The position numbers and the translations under genes were made by a program. The notes beneath the pieces are model-generated. The model searched no databases. It worked only from the letters and a program-made list of their open reading frames with translations, and was not told the DNA's origin. This document shows positions 8,411 to 17,595 of a stretch of DNA of 64,000 nucleotides, piece after piece. The DNA comes from Lachnospiraceae bacterium. GTDB lineage: Bacteria > Bacillota > Clostridia > Lachnospirales > Lachnospiraceae. Every line of letters begins with the position of its first letter. Positions within the stretch are counted from its first letter, which is position 1. The stretch lies in contig SVFQ01000013.1 in assembly GCA_015056765.1 (NCBI GenBank), positions 24,061-88,060 of the forward strand. Direction: 5' to 3'.

Positions 8411-10066
8411 ATGAAAAAGAAAGTAGTGAAACTAGCAACAGGGCTTTTGCTCACTGCACTTTCCGTGGGAACACTGGTAGGCTGCGGTGGCAAGGGGGCA
8501 AATGGTAGCGAGGCCGCTAAGGTTTCCTTGGAAAACTTGAGTTTTCCATTACAGGAGAAGGTAACCATCACAGGTACCATCAGCTACCCGTCCGGAACAG
8601 AATCCGAACCAAATAACAGAACCATCTTTAAGAGATTGGAAGAGGAAACCAATGTACATGTAAACTGGACCGCTATTTCCAGTGATCAGTGGGGTGACAA
8701 AATCAGCTTGGCTATGTCAGACAAAGACGCCATGACAGATTTTGTATTCAATGCAAGTTTTAGCAACTCTGACCTGATTCGTTATGCAGACCAGGGTGTA
8801 ATTCTGCCGGTAGAAGATTATATCGATAACTACATGCCAAACTTAAAGGCTGTATTTGACAAATATCCGGAATATCGTGCAATGTGTGAAGATTCTGAAG
8901 GTCACATCTGGGCACTTCCTTGGATTGAACAGCTTGGTTCCAACAAGACCGCTATCCAGACAGTAGGCAATAACATGACCTACATCAACAAGAAGTGGTT
9001 AGACTTCTTAGGACTTGAAACACCTACAACAGTAGACGAATTCGAGCAGGTACTTTTAGCATTTAAAGATCATGCTGCAGAATTACAGGCAGAGTTTGGC
9101 ATCGATGGTGATATCATTCCAATGTCCTGCATCATGAATGACAATGATCCTAGCCTTTTGATCAACGGCTTTGGGGAAGGTTATGGTGATAATGACTTAG
9201 GTCAGCACATCGCTGTAACAGATGATAAGAAAGTCATCTGCACTGCAACCACAGAAGGCTTCAAGAGCGGTATGCAGTGGTTACACAAACTCTATGAAGA
9301 AGGCTTAATCGATCCGGAGTGCTTTACGCAGGATTGGGCTACTTACGTAGCAAAGGGTAAATCCCACAGATATGGCGTATGCTTCACATGGGATGTGGCA
9401 AATATCGACAACCTGGAAGATTATGTTCCACTTGCTGCTTTGGAAGCAGATACCAAAAACGTAACCCCTATGAACGGTTCCTTCACATCCGGTTTTGATC
9501 GTGGCAGATGTGTTGTAACTGCAAAATGTGAGAATCCTGAATTCGTATGCGCATGGCTTGACTTCATGTATGATCCATTCCAGTCTCCACAGAACAACTG
9601 GGGTACCTATGGGGAAGACGATGATTTCGATATCTTCGAGCTTAGCACCAATGAACAGGGTGGCAAGATGCTGAAACATGCTGCTCTTGGCGATGCTTCT
9701 CCTGTAGAAGTACGTGAAGCAGAGTGCGTAGGTGGTCCTCTGGCAATCTTAGATGAATACTATGGAGTATACGTAACCTGCCCTGATGATGCACAGTATC
9801 GTCTTGATTGGATTAAAGATATCTACACAGATGATATGCACTGCAAATATGTATATCCAAATGTATTTATGACAGCAGAAGATACAGAAAAGCTGACTAC
9901 CATTCAGACTGATCTGATTTCCTATATCAATTCCAGCAGAAGTAATTTCGTCATGAACGGACTGACAGATGCAGATTGGGAAGAGTATAATAAGCAGGTA
10001 GAGAGCTACGGCTTACAGGATTACCTGGCAATTTACCAGAAATATCTGGACGAATTTTATAAATAA
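8411..10066 (+). CDS. Extracellular sugar-binding lipoprotein of the fructoside importer
   Basis: 551-residue solute-binding protein, membrane-anchored on the outer face. The N terminus is a lipoprotein signal peptide with lipobox LVGC (Cys25 becomes lipidated). The length of ~550 fits the large binding proteins that pair with LplB/YtcP permeases. Aromatic-rich segments in the mature part, e.g. HIWALPWIEQ and WDVANIDN, are consistent with carbohydrate binding. AAAGGAGA precedes ATG 8411. Together with the GH32 enzyme that follows 15 bases later, the likely ligand is sucrose or a short fructo-oligosaccharide; this is inferred from context. Confidence 0.9.
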   Translation: MKKKVVKLATGLLLTALSVGTLVGCGGKGANGSEAAKVSLENLSFPLQEKVTITGTISYPSGTESEPNNRTIFKRLEEETNVHVNWTAISSDQWGDKISLAMSDKDAMTDFVFNASFSNSDLIRYADQGVILPVEDYIDNYMPNLKAVFDKYPEYRAMCEDSEGHIWALPWIEQLGSNKTAIQTVGNNMTYINKKWLDFLGLETPTTVDEFEQVLLAFKDHAAELQAEFGIDGDIIPMSCIMNDNDPSLLINGFGEGYGDNDLGQHIAVTDDKKVICTATTEGFKSGMQWLHKLYEEGLIDPECFTQDWATYVAKGKSHRYGVCFTWDVANIDNLEDYVPLAALEADTKNVTPMNGSFTSGFDRGRCVVTAKCENPEFVCAWLDFMYDPFQSPQNNWGTYGEDDDFDIFELSTNEQGGKMLKHAALGDASPVEVREAECVGGPLAILDEYYGVYVTCPDDAQYRLDWIKDIYTDDMHCKYVYPNVFMTAEDTEKLTTIQTDLISYINSSRSNFVMNGLTDADWEEYNKQVESYGLQDYLAIYQKYLDEFYK

Positions 10067-10081
10067 AAATGTGTGAGTTAC

Positions 10082-11560
10082 ATGAGTGAGTTATTAGAAA
10101 AAGCAAGAGAATACGAAGAACGAAAAGAAAAAGCCATTGAGGAGACAAAGAGACCTTTGTTTCACTTATCTCCAAGATGTGGATGGATGAATGATCCAAA
10201 TGGTTTCTCCTTATATAAAGGGGAATACCACATGTTTTATCAGTACTATCCTTATCGCACCGAATGGGGCCCCATGCATTGGGGCCATGCGGTAAGTAAA
10301 GATTTGTTGCATTGGCAGTACCTGCCCTGTGCCCTGGCACCGGATTCTCCTTATGATAAGGACGGATGCTTCTCGGGAAGTGCCATTGAATTAGAGGATG
10401 GCAGACAGCTTTTGGTATATACCGGTGTGCTGAGAAAACAGGACGAAAATGGGGACTACTACGATGTACAGACCCAGTGCGTCGCTACAGGCGATGGTGT
10501 AAACTATGTAAAATACGGTGAAAACCCGGTGATTGCCGGGGACTTATTACCGGATGGTGCAGGCAAACGAGATTTCAGAGATCCCAAAATCTGGAAAGAA
10601 CAGGGCGTGTATCATTTGGTGACCGGTAATAAGACCGAAGACGGAGATGGACAGATTTTGGAATTTGTCAGCAAAGACGGATTCCATTGGGACTATGAAA
10701 AAACAGTCATCAAAAACAACTGTCGCTTCGGTACAATGTGGGAATGCCCGGACTATTTCCCGTTAGATGACAAACAGATTCTGATGACCAGCCCGCAGGA
10801 TATGCTGCCGGAAGGATTAGAGTTCCATAATGGAAACGGTACCTTATGTGTCATTGGTTCTGTGAATGCAGAGGGTGAATACGTAGAAGAGAATTGCCAG
10901 GCCATTGATTATGGTATCGACTTCTATGCACCACAAACCATCCTGACAGAGGATGGCAGAAGGGTTATGATTGGCTGGCTTCAAAACTGGGACAATCTCA
11001 GCATCAGAAGAGATGACTTCCCATGGTTTGGGCAGATGAGTATCCCTAGGGAAATACATATTCAGGATGGAAGGCTGATTCAGAATCCAATCCGAGAATT
11101 AGAAAACTACTACGGCAAATGTATTACGAGAAAAGGTGTGTTAATCTCCGATAGTTGCTCCCTTTCCAACATCGAAGGAAGATGCATCGATATGACTGTA
11201 GAAGTTCGTCCTAGTCAGGCTGACCACATGTATAAGAAATTCGAGATTCGCTTTGCAGATAACGGAAAAGCATATTCCACCATCGAATTTGATCCGGAAC
11301 AAAACATCGTGAAAATCGATCGTAAGCATTCCGGCAGCAGACGTGCCATCGTACATCAGAGAAGATGCAAGGTTTCCGGTAACCAAGGCAAAATCAAACT
11401 TCGTATGATTTTAGACCGTTATAGCATGGAGCTTTTCATCAATGACGGAGAGCAGGCCATGTCTATGGGTATCTTTACAGATATCAATGCAGACGGTATT
11501 TGCTTTAAGGCAGCAGGAGAATTACTTTTAGATGTAACCATGCATGAACTAAAAAAATAA
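10082..11560 (+). CDS. Glycoside hydrolase family 32 (beta-fructofuranosidase/sucrose hydrolase)
   Basis: Cytosolic GH32 enzyme of 492 residues without a signal peptide, expected to release fructose from sucrose or fructo-oligosaccharides after import. Diagnostic motifs: WMNDPNG with nucleophile Asp38, the RDP motif in FRDPKIW (transition-state stabiliser), and WECPDYF with acid/base Glu221. The five-bladed propeller is followed by the C-terminal beta-sandwich, including SMELFINDGEQAMSM. An in-frame GTG at 10073 would add three residues; neither start has a strong ribosome site and I prefer the ATG. Whether the substrate is phosphorylated cannot be told; the neighbouring ABC importer rather than a PTS argues for free sugar. 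Confidence 0.93.
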   Translation: MSELLEKAREYEERKEKAIEETKRPLFHLSPRCGWMNDPNGFSLYKGEYHMFYQYYPYRTEWGPMHWGHAVSKDLLHWQYLPCALAPDSPYDKDGCFSGSAIELEDGRQLLVYTGVLRKQDENGDYYDVQTQCVATGDGVNYVKYGENPVIAGDLLPDGAGKRDFRDPKIWKEQGVYHLVTGNKTEDGDGQILEFVSKDGFHWDYEKTVIKNNCRFGTMWECPDYFPLDDKQILMTSPQDMLPEGLEFHNGNGTLCVIGSVNAEGEYVEENCQAIDYGIDFYAPQTILTEDGRRVMIGWLQNWDNLSIRRDDFPWFGQMSIPREIHIQDGRLIQNPIRELENYYGKCITRKGVLISDSCSLSNIEGRCIDMTVEVRPSQADHMYKKFEIRFADNGKAYSTIEFDPEQNIVKIDRKHSGSRRAIVHQRRCKVSGNQGKIKLRMILDRYSMELFINDGEQAMSMGIFTDINADGICFKAAGELLLDVTMHELKK

Positions 11561-11569
11561 GATAAAAAC

Positions 11570-11600
11570 AAAGAAACCCAGACATTCGTCTGGGTTCTTT
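11570..11600 (+). terminator. Intrinsic terminator of the fructoside operon
   Basis: Long stem AAAGAAACCCAGAC / GTCTGGGTTCTTT (11570-11583 with 11588-11600) with a 4-base loop and one bulged A, starting 10 bases after the GH32 stop. Confidence 0.88.
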
Positions 11601-11722
11601 GCGTTCTTATGAGGGGGAATGATAGTCGTTACTTTCAACCGGAGTATCAACTATCTGTAATTAATATAAAAAAGAATTGTGTCCAATTTGTGATCAAAAT
11701 ATGAAATAAAGTTTCACAAATG

Positions 11723-12235
11723 TTAAACTGCACGGCTCATTCTGGTTTCGATTCCGTTGACCCACTGTGCTCGTCTGTTGACGAAGAAGTAGTCGACTTT
11801 ACCGGATTTTGATTTGATACAAATAGATTTTTCTGCTTTACCTAAGGTGACGGAAGCGATTTCCTTATAAGGTAGCTTCCAATCTTTTATCTGCATGTTG
11901 TTTTTATTGGGATGGAAGACCAGCATATCAGGGAAGAAGTATAAGTGACCACCCTTTGCTGCTTTTCCTACCACGTGGTTGGCGAAGCCGCCCATATGAG
12001 CGTCGTAGTCAAGCTCCTCATCAGGCTCATCCGTCTCCGGTAGAGCTACGTGGATGCGGCCTTGTCTGTGGTAGTGAATCATCACAATAAAAAAAGCAAT
12101 AAACCATGAAATTGTAATGGCGAAAATCTTTACGTCTGTAATTAAGACATTTGGGAAAAATACCATGCCAACGAGAATCCCGAAGGCAGAAAGCATCAAC
12201 CAAATGATGCATAACAAAACAAATCCTATAAACAT
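11723..12235 (-). CDS. Small membrane protein with C-terminal GRAM/PH-like domain, function unknown
   Basis: 170 residues, not recognised as a named family. Two hydrophobic segments (residues ~2-25 and ~35-53) are followed by an acidic linker (ETDEPDEELDYD) and a soluble ~95-residue beta-rich domain whose pattern, GGHLYFFPDMLVFHPNK, then KLPYKEIASVTLG and KSGKVDYFFV, resembles bacterial GRAM/PH-like folds that bind lipids or partners at the membrane. The start is the ATG complementary to 12233-12235, with AGGAAGG 8 bases upstream. It stands alone between two + strand units, so context gives no role. Confidence 0.75.
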   Translation of the reverse strand: MFIGFVLLCIIWLMLSAFGILVGMVFFPNVLITDVKIFAITISWFIAFFIVMIHYHRQGRIHVALPETDEPDEELDYDAHMGGFANHVVGKAAKGGHLYFFPDMLVFHPNKNNMQIKDWKLPYKEIASVTLGKAEKSICIKSKSGKVDYFFVNRRAQWVNGIETRMSRAV

Positions 12236-12312
12236 ACTCCAGTCCTTCCTAGTTGCCGAAAAAATACCCTAATTATCATATCTGTAATGCCTGCAGATTT
12301 CAATAGTGCATT

Positions 12313-12341
12313 TTGCACAAAACCCCTATTCATGCTAAAAT
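12313..12341 (+). promoter_or_regulatory. Promoter of the murE-rsgA operon
   Basis: TTGCAC at 12313-12318, 17-base spacer, TAAAAT at 12336-12341; start expected near 12348 with a leader of about 40 bases to the murE ATG. Confidence 0.75.
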
Positions 12342-12389
12342 ATTATGAATTATGCCTATTATTTTTAAATGGGAAAAAGAGGGATCGAT

Positions 12390-13862
12390 ATGTACGAATT
12401 AAAAGATTTATTAAAAGGATTTTCATATAGCATTTTACAGGGAGTAGAAGACAGAGAAGTCTCTGATGTAGTCTATGATTCTCGAAAAGTCGTAGAAGGA
12501 AGTCTGTTTGTCTGTATCAAGGGAACGAACTTTGACGCACACGATGTGGCAGGAGACGTAGTTGCTGCCGGAGCAAAAGTTCTGGTAGTGGAAAAAGATG
12601 TAAAACTACCTGAAGAGGATGTCACAGTTGTGAAAGTGGATAGTACCCGTTATGCCATGGCTTTTATTGCTGCCAATTACTATGGTAATCCGGCTGAAAA
12701 ACTAAAAGTAATCGGTATCACCGGTACCAAAGGTAAGACCACCACTACTTATTTGGTAAAGTCTATTTTAGAGCATGCAGGCTACAAGGTAGGACTTGTG
12801 GGAACCATCGAAACCATCATCGGGGATACGCATATTCCTGCAAAGAACACTACGCCGGAGTCCTATGTCTTACAGGAGACCTTCCGTAAAATGGTGGACG
12901 CAGGCATTGAAATCTGCGTCATGGAAGTATCCTCTCAGGGCCTTATGATGCACAGAACTCAGGGATTTACCTTTGAACTGGGCATCTTTACAAACCTGGA
13001 GCCGGATCATATCGGCCCCGGAGAGCATGCTAGCTTCGAAGAATATATGGCTTGCAAAGGTCTGCTTTTCAAGCAATGCAAGAAAGGTATCTTGAATGCA
13101 GATGATGCCCATATGGAAAAAGTATTAGAGGGGCATACCTGCGAAGTAGAGACCTTTGGTATGTCTGATAAGGCTGACCTTAGAGCAACCAATTTAAAAC
13201 TGGTGAAAAAGCCGGGACAGTTAGGGGTGGCGTTTGACCTTGCAGGCAGCCTTTCCTACAGTGTGGAAGTAGCCACACCGGGTAAGTTCAGTGTGTATAA
13301 TGCACTGACTGCAATCAGCATCTGCAAGCATTTTGAGGTAAAGGAAAAGGATGTACAGGAAGCTCTTTTGAAGGCCCATGTAAAAGGCCGTATCGAAATG
13401 GTAAAGGTATCCGATGACTTCACTTTAATGATTGATTATGCCCACAATGCTATGGCACTGGAGAGTCTTTTGACTACCTTAAAGGAATACGAGCCACACA
13501 GACTCATCAGCGTCTTTGGCTGCGGCGGTAACCGTTCCAAATTACGTCGATATGAGATGGGAGAGGTAAGTGGTAATTTAGCTGACCTAACCATCATTAC
13601 TTCTGATAATCCAAGATTTGAAGAACCGCTTGATATCATTGCAGATATCAAAGTGGGTATGGAAAAGACTAAGGGTAAATATGTAGAAATTCCGGATCGT
13701 AAGGAAGCAATCCGTTATGCTATAAAACATGGAGAGCCGGGAGATATCATCGTACTTGCCGGAAAAGGCCACGAGGATTATCAGGAAATCAAAGGGGTGA
13801 AATACCCTATGGATGAAAGAGTTTTGATACAGGAGATCTTAAGCGAAGAAGCCAATGGGTAA
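12390..13862 (+). CDS. murE: UDP-MurNAc-tripeptide synthetase MurE (meso-diaminopimelate-adding)
   Basis: 490-residue cytosolic Mur ligase that adds the third amino acid to UDP-MurNAc-L-Ala-D-Glu. Visible: N-terminal UDP-binding domain with YDSRKVVEGSLFVCI, the ATP loop GITGTKGKTTTT, the central-domain TTPES motif, and the C-terminal specificity motif DNPR (in SDNPRFEEP), which marks diaminopimelate rather than lysine. That agrees with dapL in the nitrogen island. An in-frame ATG at 12369 exists, but ATG 12390 has GAGGG 6 bases upstream and starts the family consensus, so I use it. The 3' end overlaps priA by 8 bases. Its place directly before priA is unusual for the cluster. Confidence 0.94.
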   Translation: MYELKDLLKGFSYSILQGVEDREVSDVVYDSRKVVEGSLFVCIKGTNFDAHDVAGDVVAAGAKVLVVEKDVKLPEEDVTVVKVDSTRYAMAFIAANYYGNPAEKLKVIGITGTKGKTTTTYLVKSILEHAGYKVGLVGTIETIIGDTHIPAKNTTPESYVLQETFRKMVDAGIEICVMEVSSQGLMMHRTQGFTFELGIFTNLEPDHIGPGEHASFEEYMACKGLLFKQCKKGILNADDAHMEKVLEGHTCEVETFGMSDKADLRATNLKLVKKPGQLGVAFDLAGSLSYSVEVATPGKFSVYNALTAISICKHFEVKEKDVQEALLKAHVKGRIEMVKVSDDFTLMIDYAHNAMALESLLTTLKEYEPHRLISVFGCGGNRSKLRRYEMGEVSGNLADLTIITSDNPRFEEPLDIIADIKVGMEKTKGKYVEIPDRKEAIRYAIKHGEPGDIIVLAGKGHEDYQEIKGVKYPMDERVLIQEILSEEANG

Positions 13863-16083
13863 TGGAATATTTGCAAATGTCATTGTGGATATTGCCCACG
13901 AAAAGGTAGACAAGCCTTTTCAATATAAGATACCGGAACACCTGCTTGGTATCCTGGAAGTAGGACAGGCGGTAGAGATTCCCTTCGGGAAGGGAGATAC
14001 ATTACGAAAAGGATACGTGGTGGATATCTCTGACGTGCCGGAATTTCCGGTGGAAAAGATGAAGGAAATCTCCGGAATCGCGGTAGGAGACGTGGCGGTG
14101 GAAGACACCATGATAAAGCTTGCTTATTTTATCAAGCAGCGCTACGGTTCTACCATGTACACTGCCTTAAAAACAGTGCTTCCTGCCAGACAAAAAAAGA
14201 AAAATCTGGAAAAGCGAGAGATTCTTCGCAAACTTCCGGTAGAAGAAATCCGGGAGCTTCGCTACGAAAGTGCCAGAAAGCACTACACCGGTAAAGCAAG
14301 ACTTTTAGAAGAACTGGAAAAAGAAGAGATACTGCCGGAAGACTTATTAAAGCAGAAGCTTCATATCAGTCCTACCACCATCAAAACCTTGGAAAAGCAA
14401 GGCGTCATTGAAATCAAGACGATTTCCTTTTATCGGAACCCGGTAAAGGTGGATGCCCAGATGGAAGCAGGGAAGGCACTGAATGAAGAACAGCAACATG
14501 TCTTTTCTTCTATTCAAAAAGACATGTCATATGGGTTACATAAAACCTACCTCATCCGAGGGGTTACCGGTTCCGGAAAGACAGAAGTATACATGGCGCT
14601 CATTGAGTCTTGTATCGCAGCCGGAAAGCAGGCCATTATGCTGATTCCGGAGATTGCGCTTACCTATCAGACCGTGATGCGGTTTTATAAGCGCTTCGGA
14701 GACAGAGTGTCTGTTATGAACTCTACTTTGTCGGCAGGAGAAAAGTACGATCAGTGCATGCGGGCAAAGAATGGGGATATTGATATCATCATAGGCCCAA
14801 GATCGGCGCTTTTTACGCCCTTCCCAAAGGTGGGACTGGTTATCATAGACGAGGAGCATGAAAGTAGCTACAAAAGCGAGACTATGCCTAAGTATCATGC
14901 CAGAGAAGTGGCGGAGGAATTATGTAAACTCCACGGAGCCAGTTTGGTGCTGGGAAGTGCGACCCCTTCTTTGGACAGCTACTATAGAGCAACCCATGGA
15001 GAATACACCTTATTCACCATGGAAAAAAGGGCTACCGGAGGCATGCTTCCTACGGTAACCATAGCAGATATGAGAGAAGAACTTCGAAGTGGCAATCGCA
15101 GTGCCTTCTCCAGAGTTCTGCAGGAAAAAATCGCGGATAGACTAGAAAAGGGACAGCAGGTGATGCTGTTTCTAAATAGAAGAGGATATGCTGGATTTGT
15201 CAGTTGCAGAAGCTGTGGAGAAGCCATGAAGTGCCCCCACTGTGATGTGGCTCTGTCCCAGCATGTGGGTGGTAAGCTCATGTGCCACTATTGTGGCTAC
15301 GAAGCACCTATGCCAAAGATGTGCCCAAAATGCGGCAGCAAATATATCATGGGCTTCCGGGCAGGCACCCAGCAGGTGGAGCAAAAACTCCATGAAATGT
15401 ATCCGAAAGCCAGAATTCTTCGAATGGATGGAGATACCACCAAGACCAAGGACAGTTATGACCAGATTTTGTCAGCCTTTGCAGGAAAAGAGGCGGATAT
15501 CCTCCTGGGTACCCAAATGATTGTAAAGGGGCATGATTTCCCGGATGTGACCTTGGTAGGCGCTCTGATGGCAGACATGTCTTTATATGCAGGAGACTAT
15601 CGGGCAGCAGAGAGAACCTTTGATCTTTTGACACAGGCTGCCGGTAGAGCAGGCCGCGGAACCACGCCCGGCGAAGTGGTGATTCAGACCTATAAGCCTG
15701 ATCACTATGCTATTGTTCACGCTGCGGATCAAAACTATTTAAGTTTTTATGAGGAAGAAGCTCTCTATAGAGAACTTGGACATTATCCTCCTGCAGGTCA
15801 TATGATGGCGGTACTGCTGATGGATTATGATGAAAAAGAAGTGGAAGAAAAGGCAGATCGTTTGGCAGAGGTGGCCTCAAAAGGAAAGGTGGCTATCCTA
15901 GGCCCCGGCGAGGCAAGCCTTTCCAAATTACAGGATATGTACCGAAGAGTCTTTTATATCAAGGCCTATGAACTTCCGGAAATCCTGCAGGCAAAAGACC
16001 GCATGGAGGCCTACTGGAACGTAGAAGAGAACAGAGGAAATTGTCAGGTGAGCTTTGACCTGGATCCACTGCAGTCTTATTAA
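13855..16083 (+). CDS. priA: Primosomal helicase PriA
   Basis: 742-residue 3'-5' superfamily 2 helicase that restarts stalled replication forks by reloading the replicative helicase. Seen: N-terminal 3' DNA-binding domain (DKPFQYKIPE), Walker A GVTGSGKT (236-243), Walker B DEEH (332-335), the zinc-binding insertion with paired cysteines (CRSCG, CPHC, CHYCG, CPKCG) and helicase motif VI QAAGRAGRG. It begins inside the end of murE (8-base overlap), so translation is probably coupled. It heads the priA-def-fmt-rsmB-rlmN series standard in Firmicutes. Confidence 0.95.
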   Translation: MGNGIFANVIVDIAHEKVDKPFQYKIPEHLLGILEVGQAVEIPFGKGDTLRKGYVVDISDVPEFPVEKMKEISGIAVGDVAVEDTMIKLAYFIKQRYGSTMYTALKTVLPARQKKKNLEKREILRKLPVEEIRELRYESARKHYTGKARLLEELEKEEILPEDLLKQKLHISPTTIKTLEKQGVIEIKTISFYRNPVKVDAQMEAGKALNEEQQHVFSSIQKDMSYGLHKTYLIRGVTGSGKTEVYMALIESCIAAGKQAIMLIPEIALTYQTVMRFYKRFGDRVSVMNSTLSAGEKYDQCMRAKNGDIDIIIGPRSALFTPFPKVGLVIIDEEHESSYKSETMPKYHAREVAEELCKLHGASLVLGSATPSLDSYYRATHGEYTLFTMEKRATGGMLPTVTIADMREELRSGNRSAFSRVLQEKIADRLEKGQQVMLFLNRRGYAGFVSCRSCGEAMKCPHCDVALSQHVGGKLMCHYCGYEAPMPKMCPKCGSKYIMGFRAGTQQVEQKLHEMYPKARILRMDGDTTKTKDSYDQILSAFAGKEADILLGTQMIVKGHDFPDVTLVGALMADMSLYAGDYRAAERTFDLLTQAAGRAGRGTTPGEVVIQTYKPDHYAIVHAADQNYLSFYEEEALYRELGHYPPAGHMMAVLLMDYDEKEVEEKADRLAEVASKGKVAILGPGEASLSKLQDMYRRVFYIKAYELPEILQAKDRMEAYWNVEENRGNCQVSFDLDPLQSY

Positions 16084-16125
16084 GAGAACATGATGTAAAG
16101 ATTTTTATAGATAAAGGAGAATACT

Positions 16126-16620
16126 ATGGCACTTAGAAATATTAGAGAAGAAGGCGATCCGGTCCTTTATAAAGTATGCAAACCGGTAAAAGAAGTAACC
16201 CCTAGAATCAAAGAATTGATTGAGGACATGTTTGAGACCATGTATGAAGCAAATGGTGTAGGTCTTGCAGCTCCGCAGGTAGGTATCTTAAAGCGAATCT
16301 TCGTCATTGATACCACAGGAGAAGACCCGCATGTATTCATCAATCCAACTATTTTAGAGACCAGTGGTGAACAGACCGGAGCAGAAGGCTGCTTATCTGT
16401 ACCAGGTAAGTCCGGTATCGTCACTAGACCAAACTATGCAAAAATCGGCGCTTATGACGAAAACATGGAGTACTTTGAATTAGAGGGCACCGAGCTTTTA
16501 GCAAGAGCCATATGCCATGAGAATGATCACCTAGATGGTCATCTCTATGTGGAAAAGGTAGAGGGCGACTTGTTCGATCCTACCGAGTACATGGAAGAAA
16601 TAGAAGAGGATGAGGAATAA
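16126..16620 (+). CDS. def: Peptide deformylase
   Basis: 164-residue Fe/Zn metallohydrolase that removes the N-formyl group from nascent proteins at the ribosome. All three family motifs are present: GVGLAAPQVG (motif 1), EGCLSVPG with the metal-binding Cys (motif 2) and HENDH (131-135, motif 3), which gives two metal-binding His and the catalytic Glu. A strong AAAGGAGAA precedes ATG 16126. The stop is immediately followed by the fmt ATG, pairing formylation and deformylation genes as usual. The acidic C-terminal tail (EEIEEDEE) extends slightly past the typical end. Confidence 0.96.
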   Translation: MALRNIREEGDPVLYKVCKPVKEVTPRIKELIEDMFETMYEANGVGLAAPQVGILKRIFVIDTTGEDPHVFINPTILETSGEQTGAEGCLSVPGKSGIVTRPNYAKIGAYDENMEYFELEGTELLARAICHENDHLDGHLYVEKVEGDLFDPTEYMEEIEEDEE

Positions 16621-17583
16621 ATGAAAGTTGTATTTATGGGTACACCGGATTTCGCGGTAGAATCCCTGAAGGCATTGTGTGAAGCGGGCGTAGAAGTAAC
16701 TTTGGTTGTGACACAGCCGGATCGTGAAAAAGGAAGAGGCAGAGAAGTGCAGATGACACCTGTCAAGGAATACGCCATTTCTCAGAATATCCCGGTGTTC
16801 CAGCCTCAGAAAATCAAAGAGGAAGAGGCGGTAGCAGAGCTTCGTAAGTATGAGGCGGATTTCTTCGTTGTGGCTGCCTTTGGACAGATCCTTTCTCAGG
16901 AAATCCTGGATATGCCGAAATACGGCTGCGTCAATGTGCATGCATCCCTGCTTCCGAGATACAGAGGTGCGGCTCCTATTCAGTGGGCAATCCTCAATGG
17001 AGATGAGGTGGCCGGTGTTACCATTATGCAGATGGAACTTGGACTTGATTCCGGTCCTATGCTATCCAAGGTAGAAGTGCCTATAGCAGAGAATGAGACT
17101 GGGGATAGTCTCTTTGAAAAACTCAGCAAAGCAGGTGCCAAACTTTTGGTAGAGACCCTGCCGAAACTGATGAATGGCGAAATCACTCCGGAAGCCCAGG
17201 ACGAATCCAAGGCCACCCATGTGAAGATGCTGAAAAAGGAAATGGGACGTGTGGACTGGAATAAAGAAGCTATCGTAGTGGAAAGACTGGTAAGAGGCTT
17301 AAATTCCTGGCCCGGGGCCTTTTGTACCTTCCGTAACAAAACCTTGAAAATCTGGGGAGCCAAAGCAATCAGTGATGCAGAACTGGATCAAATGGACATC
17401 CCTTATTTGGCAGAAGTGGAGCCGGGAGAAGCTAGCCTGGTAACCAAGGATGCCATCTATATCAAAACAGGTGAAGGCTATCTGCGCCTGGACGATGTGC
17501 AGATGGAAAGTAAGAAGCGTATGCCTACCCATGATTTCCTTTTAGGCTATCAGGTGGTGGCAGGAGAACGCTTCAAAGCATAG
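16621..17583 (+). CDS. fmt: Methionyl-tRNA formyltransferase
   Basis: 320-residue enzyme that transfers a formyl group from 10-formyl-tetrahydrofolate to initiator Met-tRNA. Visible: N-terminal Rossmann start MKVVFMGTPDFAV, the catalytic core NVHASLLPRYRGAAPI (containing the conserved Asn-His pair), MQMELGLDSGPML with the catalytic Asp, and the C-terminal OB-like tRNA-binding part. ATG 16621 abuts the def stop (no gap), with the ribosome site inside the def 3' end (GAGGA). Part of the translation-maintenance operon. Confidence 0.96.
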   Translation: MKVVFMGTPDFAVESLKALCEAGVEVTLVVTQPDREKGRGREVQMTPVKEYAISQNIPVFQPQKIKEEEAVAELRKYEADFFVVAAFGQILSQEILDMPKYGCVNVHASLLPRYRGAAPIQWAILNGDEVAGVTIMQMELGLDSGPMLSKVEVPIAENETGDSLFEKLSKAGAKLLVETLPKLMNGEITPEAQDESKATHVKMLKKEMGRVDWNKEAIVVERLVRGLNSWPGAFCTFRNKTLKIWGAKAISDAELDQMDIPYLAEVEPGEASLVTKDAIYIKTGEGYLRLDDVQMESKKRMPTHDFLLGYQVVAGERFKA

Positions 17584-17595
17584 AAAGAAAACGAA

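Noticed and set aside
11711..11727. TTTCACAAATGTTAAA resembling the LacI operator
   Set aside because: Imperfect match, located at the 3' end of a convergent gene far from any promoter; probably chance in AT-rich DNA.
24..12311. Identical TTTTGCACAAAA 12-mers at 12311-12322 and 24994-25005
   Set aside because: One is explained by the murE -35 region; two copies of an AT-rich 12-mer are not enough to claim a shared regulator.
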